Source: a virus. Taken from it: DNA of 26,926 nt. Below are positions 7,930 through 14,683 of this stretch, piece by piece. Both the position numbers and the translations under genes were made by a program. Under the pieces are notes generated by a model that saw only the letters and a program-made list of their open reading frames with translations, was not told the DNA's origin and did no database searches. Numbering within the stretch: the first letter of the stretch is position 1; each line of letters starts with the position of its first letter. The stretch covers positions 1-26,926 of IMG/VR virus record IMGVR_UViG_3300042691_017949; one strand, given 5' to 3'.

Positions 7930-8031
7930 ATGACAAAAAACAAAAAGCCAACCCTGGGTGAACTGTTCCGCAAGCGACTGGGACTCAAACCAACCTTGAA
8001 TCAGTTGTTGATCAAGCGGTTGCGCGGTTGA
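7930..8031 (+). CDS. Very small basic protein (33 aa)
   Basis: This is a short lysine/arginine-rich ORF (MTKNKKPTLGELFRKRLG, ending LIKRLRG) with no recognised family. It lies between two consensus promoters. The start at 7930 is preferred because AGGAAAAGAAG lies just before it. An in-frame ATG at 7906 coincides with the predicted transcript start and would add eight residues. The composition suggests a nucleic-acid-binding or membrane-active peptide, but this is only inference. Its stop codon TGA forms part of the next promoter's -35 box. Confidence 0.55.
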   Translation: MTKNKKPTLGELFRKRLGLKPTLNQLLIKRLRG

Positions 8032-8056
8032 CCAAATATTCCCGATTTGTTATAAT
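8028..8056 (+). promoter_or_regulatory. Sigma70 promoter overlapping the preceding stop codon
   Basis: TTGACC (8028-8033) contains the TGA stop (8029-8031) of the small basic ORF. A 17-base spacer leads to a perfect TATAAT (8051-8056), so the start is near 8063. The gene at 8086 follows, with AGGAG at about 8076-8080. Confidence 0.82.
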
Positions 8057-8085
8057 ACTTGTATAGAAACTAACAGGAGCTCAAC

Positions 8086-8370
8086 ATGGAAAAACTTAGC
8101 ACTATTCAGCAAATCAATTCTGCTATTATGTTTGGCAATCTCTCCAACGTGGAACTCAACAGCATTGTTGACGCTGTGAAGTTTGCCCGCACTCAGTTGA
8201 CCAAGCAAAACAGACGAGCATTTCAGCCCGGCGACTCTGTCAAGTTCACCAGCAACCGCAACGGCTTGACTTATGTTGGCACTGTGCGTAAAGTTAAAAT
8301 TAAATTTGTTCTTGTAAGCACCAATGCTGGTGTGTATAATGTTCCTGCCAACATGTTGGAGGCCGCATGA
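8086..8370 (+). CDS. Conserved-type small phage protein with KOW/SH3-like C-terminus
   Basis: This 94-residue soluble protein has a helical N-terminal half (IQQINSAIMFGNLSNVEL). The beta-rich C-terminal half reads FQPGDSVKFTSNRNGLTYVGTV, then KVKIKFVLVST and YNVPANML. The PGD-V-F...GTV-KV pattern resembles small SH3-like/KOW barrels. No catalytic residues stand out. It is the first gene after the promoter at 8028 and overlaps the next start by four bases. Confidence 0.75.
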   Translation: MEKLSTIQQINSAIMFGNLSNVELNSIVDAVKFARTQLTKQNRRAFQPGDSVKFTSNRNGLTYVGTVRKVKIKFVLVSTNAGVYNVPANMLEAA

Positions 8371-8600
8371 TACCACTTTATGAAGTTTGGGTTGCCACAG
8401 GTGAGCCCACATTGAGCCCAGGGTTTAACGGATACAGTTCTTGGGCTCCTGCTTATTACGGAGATTATGAACGTGTTCGATTGCCACTACCCTGGGCCAA
8501 AGGTTATGCAGAGCGTCTTAGCAAAAAAGTTAAACGTCCTGTAGAAGTGCGTAATCGAAATCACAAGGTACGAGCTACCTTTAATGAGGTAGCAGTATGA
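8367..8600 (+). CDS. Hypothetical protein (77 aa)
   Basis: This is a small soluble protein rich in aromatic residues at its N-terminus (YEVWVA, YSSWAPAYYGDYERV), with a basic C-terminal half (LSKKVKRPVEVRNRNHKVRA). I recognise no family. The start is supported by GGAGG a few bases upstream and by the ATGA overlap with the previous gene. Its stop overlaps the next small gene in the same way. Confidence 0.65.
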   Translation: MIPLYEVWVATGEPTLSPGFNGYSSWAPAYYGDYERVRLPLPWAKGYAERLSKKVKRPVEVRNRNHKVRATFNEVAV

Positions 8601-8752
8601 ACTTCCGTTCTTGGTGCAGAGAAAAATGGTACGAGCATATTGACGAACTGATCAGTTACGGGCTTGAACCACAGTTCACTGCACAAGAATATTTTAACCG
8701 ATATAAATTTTGGCTCAAACGCGAATTTAAACATCATCAAGGAGCAAAGTAA
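8597..8752 (+). CDS. Hypothetical protein (51 aa)
   Basis: This short ORF starts MNFRSWCREKWYEHIDEL and ends YKFWLKREFKHHQGAK. It starts on the ATGA overlap with the previous gene and ends on a TAATG overlap with the next, filling the gap exactly, which supports a real gene. It looks helical, and is aromatic and basic at the C-terminus. No family is recognised. Confidence 0.65.
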   Translation: MNFRSWCREKWYEHIDELISYGLEPQFTAQEYFNRYKFWLKREFKHHQGAK

Positions 8753-9162
8753 TGGGTCTCGACATGTACGCATACACCGCCGCCAAGGCTGGCCAACAAA
8801 ATGAATTTTATGAATCAGCTGAGTGGGATCCGGCGGCCAAAGAGTCTGTTAACCCCAAGATAACCAAGCCACGTGAACTGGCCTACTGGCGTAAACATCC
8901 TAACCTGCATGGTTGGATGCATCGCTTGTGGGAATCAAAAGGCAACAAAGGTGATTTTAACGGTGACGAACTAGAACTTACCTGGGCGGATCTAGACGAA
9001 TTAGAACGTGCAGTAACGCATGGCCAATTGCCAAGTACATCGGGATTCTTCTTTGGCAACGAATCCGATGACTACTACAAAGAGCAAGATCTTGAATTCA
9101 TCAAGAATGCCCGAGCAGAATTGTTTCTGGGTTTAAAAGTATTTTATAATTCTTCATGGTAA
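8752..9162 (+). CDS. Conserved hypothetical phage protein (MGLDMYAY family)
   Basis: This 136-residue acidic soluble protein opens with MGLDMYAYT, followed by ELAYWRKHPNLHGWMHRLW and a late GFFFGNESDDYY stretch. I know this type of protein as a recurring phage hypothetical that is sometimes given unreliable enzyme names. No nucleotide-binding or catalytic motif is visible to justify one. The start shares TAATG with the preceding stop. Confidence 0.75.
   Translation: MGLDMYAYTAAKAGQQNEFYESAEWDPAAKESVNPKITKPRELAYWRKHPNLHGWMHRLWESKGNKGDFNGDELELTWADLDELERAVTHGQLPSTSGFFFGNESDDYYKEQDLEFIKNARAELFLGLKVFYNSSW
9121..9150 (+). promoter_or_regulatory. Putative sigma70 promoter for DNA ligase
   Basis: TTGTTT (9121-9126), an 18-base spacer and a perfect TATAAT (9145-9150) lie inside the last codons of the preceding gene. 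The predicted start near 9157 is about 17 bases before the ligase start codon, with AAGG at 9161-9164 in between. Confidence 0.6.
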
Positions 9163-9173
9163 GGCTGTAAATA

Positions 9174-10547
9174 ATGAATGAAACCAATTTCTCCAACGAA
9201 AGGTTTGACAGCATAGTGGCGGCGGGATGGATCCGTGATCTAGAAAGTTCGGACAGTCGCATACACAAAGAAAAAACAATTGAAAAAGCATTAATGGCCG
9301 CCAAGTTGGGCAGTGCCGATGCACAATGTTTCCTCTTTAATTGTTATCAGGCTTACAATCCTTTCTACACCTTTAACATCCGTCAGGTGCCCGAAACTTC
9401 AGGCCTGACTGGTCGCCCTAACCCTTGGACAAAGTTTTGGGCCTTGCTGGAAGCCTTACGTACACGATACATCACAGGCAATCGTGCTAGAGAGAGCATT
9501 GAGTCGCTGAGCCAAGAATTTGATTCGGACGAGTGGAACAACTTGGCCCGTCGTGTGATGATCAAGGATCTGCGTTGTGGCATCTCAGAAAAAACACTAA
9601 ACAAAGTGCTGGGCAAGACTGAGTATAAGATTCCTGTGTTTACTTGTCAACTGGCACAGGACTCTACAGACCAACCTAAAAAGCTCCGAGGTATCAAACG
9701 CCTGGAAGTCAAACTGGATGGTGTGCGTGTGTTGGCAGTGGTGGACGGCGACAATGTCACCTTGTTTAGCCGTAACGGCAAAGAGTTTGAAAACTTTCCT
9801 CAGATCGCTGACGCCATCGAAGATGCTCGCAAGCACTTTCAATATGGCCGTGGCACAGGTGGGCGTTTTGTACTAGATGGTGAGATTGTGGGTGAGAGTT
9901 TTCAGAAGCTCATGAAGCAAGCACATCGCAAAAGTGATGCCCGAACTGAAGGCATGGTATATCATATTTTTGATATCATTCCATTGGATGCATTACAAGA
10001 AGGGCATTGCAACATACAACAGCACAAACGCATTGAATGGATTGACAGTGCCAAGGAACGTCTATTAGAAACGTCTTGCCTGCGCATCATGAACGGCTTG
10101 GAAGTGGACTTAGACACAGCCGAAGGTCATGATATCATGCATCGGTTTGCCGAAGATGCTGTGGCCCAAGGCTTTGAAGGCATCATGATCAAGAACATGG
10201 ATGCTCCCTATGAGTGCAAACGTTCGGACTCGTGGATGAAATGGAAACCCACAATCAGTGTTGATCTTGAAATTGTAGGGTTTGAGCAAGGAACAGGTCG
10301 CAATGAAAATAGACTTGGTGCTATAATATGTGAAGGAGAAGACAATGACCGTAGAATTCGTGTTAATGTTGGTAGTGGCTTTAGTGATGCTCTTCGTGAT
10401 GAGTATTGGGCCAGTAGGGATCAGTTACTTGGTCACTTGGTGGAAGTCCAGGCGGACGCAGTCACTCAAAACCAAGACGGAACCTACAGTCTCCGATTCC
10501 CCCGGTTCCTAAGATTCCGAGACTTTACCGCAGGAGAAAAGGTTTAA
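9174..10547 (+). CDS. ATP-dependent DNA ligase
   Basis: This 457-residue enzyme seals nicks in duplex DNA through a lysyl-AMP intermediate. The nucleotidyltransferase motif I is EVKLDGVRV with the adenylated lysine at K180. Later come FSRNGKEF, FVLDGEIV, EGIMIKN (motif IV) and the motif V-like WMKWKP, followed by an OB-fold ending LRFPRFLRFRDF. The length is close to T4 DNA ligase (487 aa), and an N-terminal helical domain of about 150 residues is present as in that family. The start at 9174 follows an AAGG site. The 3' part overlaps a possible second ORF in another frame. The stop shares TAATG with the next gene. Confidence 0.95.
   Translation: MNETNFSNERFDSIVAAGWIRDLESSDSRIHKEKTIEKALMAAKLGSADAQCFLFNCYQAYNPFYTFNIRQVPETSGLTGRPNPWTKFWALLEALRTRYITGNRARESIESLSQEFDSDEWNNLARRVMIKDLRCGISEKTLNKVLGKTEYKIPVFTCQLAQDSTDQPKKLRGIKRLEVKLDGVRVLAVVDGDNVTLFSRNGKEFENFPQIADAIEDARKHFQYGRGTGGRFVLDGEIVGESFQKLMKQAHRKSDARTEGMVYHIFDIIPLDALQEGHCNIQQHKRIEWIDSAKERLLETSCLRIMNGLEVDLDTAEGHDIMHRFAEDAVAQGFEGIMIKNMDAPYECKRSDSWMKWKPTISVDLEIVGFEQGTGRNENRLGAIICEGEDNDRRIRVNVGSGFSDALRDEYWASRDQLLGHLVEVQADAVTQNQDGTYSLRFPRFLRFRDFTAGEKV
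10319..10327 (+). promoter_or_regulatory. Extended -10 promoter candidate inside the ligase gene
   Basis: TGCTATAAT (10319-10327) is a perfect extended -10 element (TG-n-TATAAT) without a good -35. It lies 18 bases upstream of an ORF in another frame, which has AAGGAG at 10333-10338. It could also serve the genes after the ligase. Confidence 0.4.
10345..10512 (+). CDS. Candidate overlapping small membrane protein within the ligase gene
   Basis: This 55-residue ORF lies wholly inside the ligase gene in a different frame. The start has AAGGAG six bases upstream and an extended -10 element before that. The product would have one strongly hydrophobic helix (residues about 4-33, FVLMLVVALVMLFVMSIGPVG as its core in part), then a WWKSRR basic anchor and a soluble tail. 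Such a layout would suit a small inner-membrane or lysis-related peptide. Against it, the ligase frame is conserved here, and hydrophobic out-of-frame runs can arise by chance. Confidence 0.35.
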   Translation: MTVEFVLMLVVALVMLFVMSIGPVGISYLVTWWKSRRTQSLKTKTEPTVSDSPGS

Positions 10548-10777
10548 TGACAACAGCAAAATCAGCCAAAGGTGTACGTGGTCATATCATTGACAGTTTT
10601 GATGGCGCCTATTATTTCAGGGTGTATGATGCTGATCATAACTTTGTGGACTATGACTTGCGGCATTGCGACCTGACAGTGATCATTGATGACGATGATG
10701 CATTCTTGTATGACGATGAGTTCAGCACAAGATTGGATCACAGTCCAGGAACACTAGGAACAAAAGATGGTACTTGA
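10547..10777 (+). CDS. Hypothetical acidic phage protein (76 aa)
   Basis: This small soluble protein has the pattern GVRGHIIDSFDGAYYFRVYD, then HCDLTVIIDDDDAFLYD and a tail LDHSPGTLG. It is strongly acidic and probably beta-rich. I do not recognise a named family. Its start shares TAATG with the ligase stop, and its end overlaps the next small gene by eleven bases. Confidence 0.7.
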   Translation: MTTAKSAKGVRGHIIDSFDGAYYFRVYDADHNFVDYDLRHCDLTVIIDDDDAFLYDDEFSTRLDHSPGTLGTKDGT

Positions 10778-10892
10778 AATATTTTTATATGGTTTTATAA
10801 GTGCGTTTGGTTGGTGGTCAGCCACACACTACGTGATTGAACCTCATTTCCCACCCTCGGTTATAGAAAAGAAAATGGAGCAACAAAAATGA
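10767..10892 (+). CDS. Small membrane protein (41 aa)
   Basis: This short ORF encodes one hydrophobic, aromatic segment (IFLYGFISAFGWWSATHYVI) followed by PHFPPSVIEKK. AGGAA lies just upstream of the start at 10767, and the stop overlaps the next start as ATGA (10889-10892). It is probably a single-pass membrane peptide. Tight packing on both sides supports translation. Confidence 0.65.
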   Translation: MVLEIFLYGFISAFGWWSATHYVIEPHFPPSVIEKKMEQQK

Positions 10893-11308
10893 AAATTGGA
10901 CTCAGCTACAGCCGATGCGTTCGCGACATTGTGGACGGTACGGTGGATATCAATGATGTGTTGATTGTTATTGCCCGCACTGATTTTGACCCCCACGACG
11001 ATGCTCAGTGGTCAAGTATTTGGGAGGGTTATCACGATAGTTATGGCCTTAGCAATCCAGAATGGCGTAATTATTCTCCAGAGGATGAAGATCGTTTCCG
11101 TAGTGTCAGCATTGAACTTTGGGAAACTGGTAAACTACACCAGCCACGTAAATTTGGTTGGCATCCTCGACGCCTGCCCTACATTTGGCTTGAAACTGTG
11201 GTAACAGACAGTGACTTAGCAAACTCTCCAGCAGTAAAAGACGCTTGGGAAAAATTTCAAACGGTTTCTGGCCTCAAAGGCACCCCCTTGAAAGCACATA
11301 ATGAGTAA
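10889..11308 (+). CDS. Hypothetical phage protein (139 aa)
   Basis: This soluble protein begins MKIGLSYSRCVRDIVDGTVD and continues DVLIVIARTDFDP. The middle is aromatic (WSSIWEGYHDSYGL), and RRLPYIWLETVV follows later. I know of no function for this pattern. The start overlaps the preceding small membrane gene by four bases. The stop overlaps the next start by eight bases, so it belongs to the same transcript as its neighbours. Confidence 0.72.
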   Translation: MKIGLSYSRCVRDIVDGTVDINDVLIVIARTDFDPHDDAQWSSIWEGYHDSYGLSNPEWRNYSPEDEDRFRSVSIELWETGKLHQPRKFGWHPRRLPYIWLETVVTDSDLANSPAVKDAWEKFQTVSGLKGTPLKAHNE

Positions 11309-11531
11309 ACGAGTAGGACCCATTACACTGGACGGCGAAGCCGCTGACCGAATTACTGTGCTCACTCTCAAAGAGCAGAGAGCCTACCTTAAAAAAGAAC
11401 TTAGTGAGTGGAAAAAGAATCCCCGCTCAGATACCAATCCTGGTGGTGTTTGGATGCATCCCGAGGATGTTGTGATCAACGCTCAGTTGATCGAATCTCT
11501 AAACACAGTTATCAAATACTTTGGCGAATGA
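11301..11531 (+). CDS. Hypothetical protein (76 aa)
   Basis: This small, mostly helical protein (ITVLTLKEQRAYLKKELSEWKKN) ends VINAQLIESLNTVIKYFGE. A short Gly/Trp loop (PGGVWMHPED) separates the two helices. No family is recognised. It overlaps both neighbouring genes, by eight and four bases. Confidence 0.65.
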   Translation: MSKRVGPITLDGEAADRITVLTLKEQRAYLKKELSEWKKNPRSDTNPGGVWMHPEDVVINAQLIESLNTVIKYFGE

Positions 11532-11986
11532 AAAAAATTTACTATGAAAAAATTGGACGTCGGTATCATCCTGTACATGAGTACGATAGTACTCTTTTGG
11601 ACAGTTTCCCTAAAGGTAGTCACCTTGTCCTCGTATACCCCGGGGGTCAATCCCGTAGGTTTAACGTGGAACCTAACCATGTCGCGTTGATTGCGGCCAG
11701 TCGTGTGGCTGAAGATGCCATGTGCGATGCTCTTAGAAAAGCCAGCGAAATGCGCCCGCAACGAACTCCTATTACAGAAGGCCAACGTCGAGCTTGGCGC
11801 AAGTTGGCCAAAGAGTTTGGCGATGACTTGGCCACACTGAGCTTGAGCTGTGCCCGAGACATTGCTGATGCTGGGATTCAGGCCTTGCAAGACGAAGCAG
11901 ATAAATTAATGCAACACGAAAGTGTAAAAAACGCATACGAACAATTCCTGTTGGTATGCGAATTAACCAAGAAGGAGAATGCATGA
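11528..11986 (+). CDS. Hypothetical protein (152 aa)
   Basis: The start at 11528 (MKKIYYEKIGRRYHPVHEYD) is chosen because it overlaps the previous stop as ATGA. The frame is open further upstream, but that region is inside another gene. The N-terminal 50 residues look beta-rich (GSHLVLVYPGGQSRRFNVEP), and the rest is helical (AEDAMCDALRKASEM, then GQRRAWRKLAKEFG). I recognise no family. The last bases contain the ribosome-binding site of the membrane protein that follows. Confidence 0.65.
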   Translation: MKKIYYEKIGRRYHPVHEYDSTLLDSFPKGSHLVLVYPGGQSRRFNVEPNHVALIAASRVAEDAMCDALRKASEMRPQRTPITEGQRRAWRKLAKEFGDDLATLSLSCARDIADAGIQALQDEADKLMQHESVKNAYEQFLLVCELTKKENA

Positions 11987-12681
11987 TGTATGCAACAACT
12001 ATTGACAGTTATCGAGACGCCGCAGGCGTGAATCAGGCCATGGGCCGAGTGTATGGACACATGGCGCTGGCTGTGTTAACCAGCATGCTGGTAAGCATGT
12101 TTGTGGGTATGAACCCGGAACTGGTTGAGTTTTTCTTTACCGGCATCCTAAAATGGGTGGTAATTTTTGCACCCCTGGCGGCAATATTTGTGGTTGCGCC
12201 TGTGCTGGCCGGTAATCCCACACCTCCAGTGGCCATGGCAGCCTTGCACGGCTTTGCGGCCTTGATGGGCTTGAGCTTTGCAATGATCTTTGTGATCTAC
12301 ACCATGGGGTCGATCTTTACTGCCTTCATGGGTGCGGCTGTGCTGTTCGGCACCATGAGTGCGTATGGTTATTTTACCAAACAAAGTCTTGATTCAGTGG
12401 GCAAGTATGCCTTTGTCGCTTTGATCGCCATCTGCATTGCCAGTATAGTTAATATCTTTATTGGCAGCACCGTGATGCAGATGGTGATCTCCGCAATTGC
12501 AATCCTGGTGTTTTTGGCACTCACAGCCTACGACACCCAAACCATTCGTGAAAGGGTATCACGTGAGGATAGCACCTACGGTGATGAAGTGTCTGGAGCA
12601 CTGAGTTTGTACTTGGACTTTATCAATATCTTTATTCACTTGCTTCAGTTGTTCGGAATCATGAACAACAAAGACGACTGA
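11983..12681 (+). CDS. Bax inhibitor-1/YccA-family membrane protein
   Basis: This 232-residue polytopic membrane protein has about seven hydrophobic helices. It carries the BI-1 signature FALTAYDTQTI-like segment here as FLALTAYDTQTIRE, preceded by FIGSTVMQMVISAIAI. Family members (E. coli YbhL/YccA, TMBIM) conduct Ca2+/H+ or bind the FtsH protease. YccA is known to inhibit FtsH. The start at 11983 has GAAGGAG at 11971-11977 and overlaps the previous stop. It is intact. A role in protecting phage membrane proteins or regulating host FtsH is only inference. Confidence 0.88.
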   Translation: MMYATTIDSYRDAAGVNQAMGRVYGHMALAVLTSMLVSMFVGMNPELVEFFFTGILKWVVIFAPLAAIFVVAPVLAGNPTPPVAMAALHGFAALMGLSFAMIFVIYTMGSIFTAFMGAAVLFGTMSAYGYFTKQSLDSVGKYAFVALIAICIASIVNIFIGSTVMQMVISAIAILVFLALTAYDTQTIRERVSREDSTYGDEVSGALSLYLDFINIFIHLLQLFGIMNNKDD

Positions 12682-12791
12682 TGTATATCTCATCCAGGAA
12701 TCTTGAAATACAGTTACCTTGGGAACCAGGCCTGTTGGAATGGTTGCAAGAACACTACCCAGTTTCGGGTTATTTTTTAGTAGAGGACTAA
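12681..12791 (+). CDS. Hypothetical very small protein (36 aa)
   Basis: The ATG at 12681 overlaps the TGA stop of the membrane protein by one base, and the ORF fills the gap before the next gene. The product begins MYISSRNLEIQLPWEPGLLEWL and includes HYPVSGYFLVED. No clear ribosome-binding site is visible, so translation would depend on coupling. The ribosome-binding site of the next gene lies in its last codons. Confidence 0.45.
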   Translation: MYISSRNLEIQLPWEPGLLEWLQEHYPVSGYFLVED

Positions 12792-12792
12792 C

Positions 12793-13743
12793 ATGGCCAC
12801 AATTACAGAACAAGAGAAACTGATTGAAGTACTCAAGTTCACTCCACGTACCTACAAGATTCAACTGTGGGGCTACGGTGGTGAGTACATCATGGGTACG
12901 GTGGATCGCAAAATCTACGACTACTTTCGCTATCGTAGACTGAGCCTAAGTGACTTTGCCTGGGACTCGGACTATGCAGAAGAAAACAACATTCCCGAGG
13001 AAATGTGGCCATTCACTCCCGGCAGTTACTATGACTGTGATGACATTTGTCATGAACATGGTGTTGACCGCAATGCTGGCACCGTACAAATCCTAGATGA
13101 GAACGAAGAAATTGTTTATGAAAAGCGACTGGAAGACATCTCAGGCATGGGTGCAGATGCCATCACACCAGAACCCGAATGGGGTGGCGGCGAGGAATAC
13201 TGGATTGGCATGAAACCAGTGGGCACAGTGGTGTTTTTTGGTGTCAGCAACGAGAAGGGCACTTTCTTTGAAGGCGAACTTCCGCTAACACAACCGTTTG
13301 ATGTTGCTAAACTTGAACTGGGCTACGATGAAATTGACGGCAACGACATTATCACTAGCGTGAAATACGATGGCGAACAAATTGATAACTGGGGTGGTGA
13401 CACCAGCGGCAAAAGTTCAGACTTTGGTTTCTACTTGGTCAAGGATTCCAACACCTCGCAAAAATACTGTACCATGGACGATATTGAGTATCCAATGACT
13501 GAGTGGTTCCCAAAAAAGATCAAGCCTGTGCGTGAAGGCGTGTACATGATCAGAGTACCGGGCAAAAGTGGTTATACACATCATGCCAAGTGGACCGGCG
13601 CACGTTGGATCAGCGCCTGGCAAGAGGACATTGGCGACACTGAAGAACTCAAAATCAAGGAGTGGCAAGGTATCTCTTTTGATCCTGAGGAACTTGAAAT
13701 TCGAGAAGACTTTGATAAACTTGTATTAAACCAGGAGAACTAA
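12793..13743 (+). CDS. Hypothetical phage protein (316 aa)
   Basis: This acidic soluble protein has the repeated sequence style IQLWGYGGEYIMGTVD and FWFP-like tryptophan/tyrosine-rich segments. Several glycine-rich turns occur (PEWGGGEEYWIG, NWGGDTSGKSSDFGF). No signal peptide or catalytic motif is seen. AGAGGA at 12782-12787 supports the start. It is followed after one base by another acidic gene. The composition suggests beta-sheet domains. I cannot assign a function. Confidence 0.72.
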   Translation: MATITEQEKLIEVLKFTPRTYKIQLWGYGGEYIMGTVDRKIYDYFRYRRLSLSDFAWDSDYAEENNIPEEMWPFTPGSYYDCDDICHEHGVDRNAGTVQILDENEEIVYEKRLEDISGMGADAITPEPEWGGGEEYWIGMKPVGTVVFFGVSNEKGTFFEGELPLTQPFDVAKLELGYDEIDGNDIITSVKYDGEQIDNWGGDTSGKSSDFGFYLVKDSNTSQKYCTMDDIEYPMTEWFPKKIKPVREGVYMIRVPGKSGYTHHAKWTGARWISAWQEDIGDTEELKIKEWQGISFDPEELEIREDFDKLVLNQEN

Positions 13744-13744
13744 T

Positions 13745-14128
13745 ATGGCAACTTGGGTATTAACAACTGCTGAAAAGAAAAACGTTGTAGAAACTGAATT
13801 CTGGACCAAGGATGGACAAACCATCAAACGCAGTACCGGTTTTCGTTGGGGCACAGTGTCATGCGAAAGTGACGAACGTCCAGATATTGATCTAGACAAT
13901 CCCGATGGTCTAGAAGTGTTTAATACCGACTACGATTTTGAACTAGACAGTCTTGATGATGGATGCTGGGCTGAAGTTGAATATCCAGACGACATGACAG
14001 AAGAAGAACAGGAACGCATGGATGAGCTTTGGGATGAAGATAGTTACAGTGCCTGGGAAGAAGAAGGCTGGATCAACAGTGACACAGAAACTTATTTCAA
14101 CGGTCCACTAAATTTAGAACAACAATAA
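13745..14128 (+). CDS. Highly acidic hypothetical protein (127 aa)
   Basis: This protein is rich in Asp, Glu and Trp, especially in its C-terminal half (DDGCWAEVEYPDDMTEEEQE, then DELWDEDSYSAWEEEGW). The acidity resembles DNA-mimic proteins, but no specific family is recognised. AGGAGA precedes the start. The stop is immediately followed by the strong promoter of the structured RNA region. Confidence 0.7.
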   Translation: MATWVLTTAEKKNVVETEFWTKDGQTIKRSTGFRWGTVSCESDERPDIDLDNPDGLEVFNTDYDFELDSLDDGCWAEVEYPDDMTEEEQERMDELWDEDSYSAWEEEGWINSDTETYFNGPLNLEQQ

Positions 14129-14129
14129 C

Positions 14130-14159
14130 TTGACACGGCCACCACTCCCCATGTATAAT
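14130..14159 (+). promoter_or_regulatory. Consensus sigma70 promoter for the structured RNA region
   Basis: TTGACA at 14130-14135 is a perfect -35 box. It is separated by 18 bases from a perfect TATAAT at 14154-14159. The predicted start is near 14166. It begins two bases after the previous stop codon. Confidence 0.85.
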
Positions 14160-14165
14160 TACTGT

Positions 14166-14345
14166 GTGCATGGACAGGGAGATTGGTGGCGATCTAATGG
14201 TATGAGCGGGGTGATCGATTCGCCCGGGCCCGACATAACCGTGGCAGGTAGATGTAAAGTCCACGAGGTTGAGACACTGTCCAAGACCTAGCAATAGGTC
14301 AAAACCGGCTGGTACCCGGTGTATGCTCAAGTTGGAACTCACAGT
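14166..14345 (+). ncRNA. Structured RNA of unknown family (leader or small RNA)
   Basis: This non-coding stretch of about 180 bases folds by eye into a multi-helix structure. A closing helix pairs 14171-14177 with 14277-14283 (TGGACAG/CTGTCCA). It encloses three hairpins: 14180-14185/14190-14195, 14209-14213/14221-14225 with a seven-base loop, and 14237-14244/14261-14270 with a two-base bulge. Two hairpins follow: 14285-14290/14295-14300 capped by a GCAA tetraloop, and 14304-14308/14316-14320. Two helices contain G-U pairs that would become C-A mismatches on the other strand, which favours plus-strand RNA. AAAGGAA at 14347-14353 serves the next gene, so this may be its 5' leader. No known family matches convincingly. 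Confidence 0.7.
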
Positions 14346-14359
14346 GAAAGGAACGTTAA

Positions 14360-14677
14360 ATGTCTGTTAAAATAGAAGCCTCTGATTCCATGCTTCAATC
14401 CCTTGACTCTCTTAAAACAACGGCCTTGCCCATGCACAAATTATATTTTGAACTGAGTGATGTTGACACATGGTATGCCATCATGCGTGAAGCACGAGCA
14501 CAGTTTGGCAAAAACTGGCGCAGTCAAGCTCATGTCAAACGACGACTAGAACACTCCAGTCTCTGGCGAGTGGATGGCCACGCGGAACGTGTGTGGTTTG
14601 AAGTACCTGATCCCAAGTTTGGCACCTGGATAGCCATTAAACATGCTGTTAGACAGGTGTTACCACCCGGTAAATAA
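14360..14677 (+). CDS. Hypothetical protein (105 aa) downstream of the structured RNA
   Basis: This soluble, mostly helical protein includes LYFELSDVDTWYAIMREARAQFG, the basic segment NWRSQAHVKRRLEHSS and a late WFEVPDPKFGTWIAIKHAV. I recognise no family. It is the first gene after the strong promoter at 14130 and starts seven bases after the AAAGGAA site. Whatever the RNA leader senses, this protein would be the first product affected. Confidence 0.68.
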   Translation: MSVKIEASDSMLQSLDSLKTTALPMHKLYFELSDVDTWYAIMREARAQFGKNWRSQAHVKRRLEHSSLWRVDGHAERVWFEVPDPKFGTWIAIKHAVRQVLPPGK

Positions 14678-14683
14678 TACTCT

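Noticed and set aside
14206-14234. T-arm-like hairpin followed by GGGCCCGACA, suggesting a tRNA.
   Set aside because: No complementary 5' acceptor strand, D-arm or anticodon arm is found at the right distances.
14237-14320. Short matches to RNase P RNA (AGATG...GTCCACGA, ACCGGCT) and to the tmRNA 3' region (GGCA...ATGTAAAG).
   Set aside because: The conserved P4 pairing of RNase P cannot form, the blocks are too close together, and there is no tmRNA tag ORF or CCA end. The similarities are short and likely chance.
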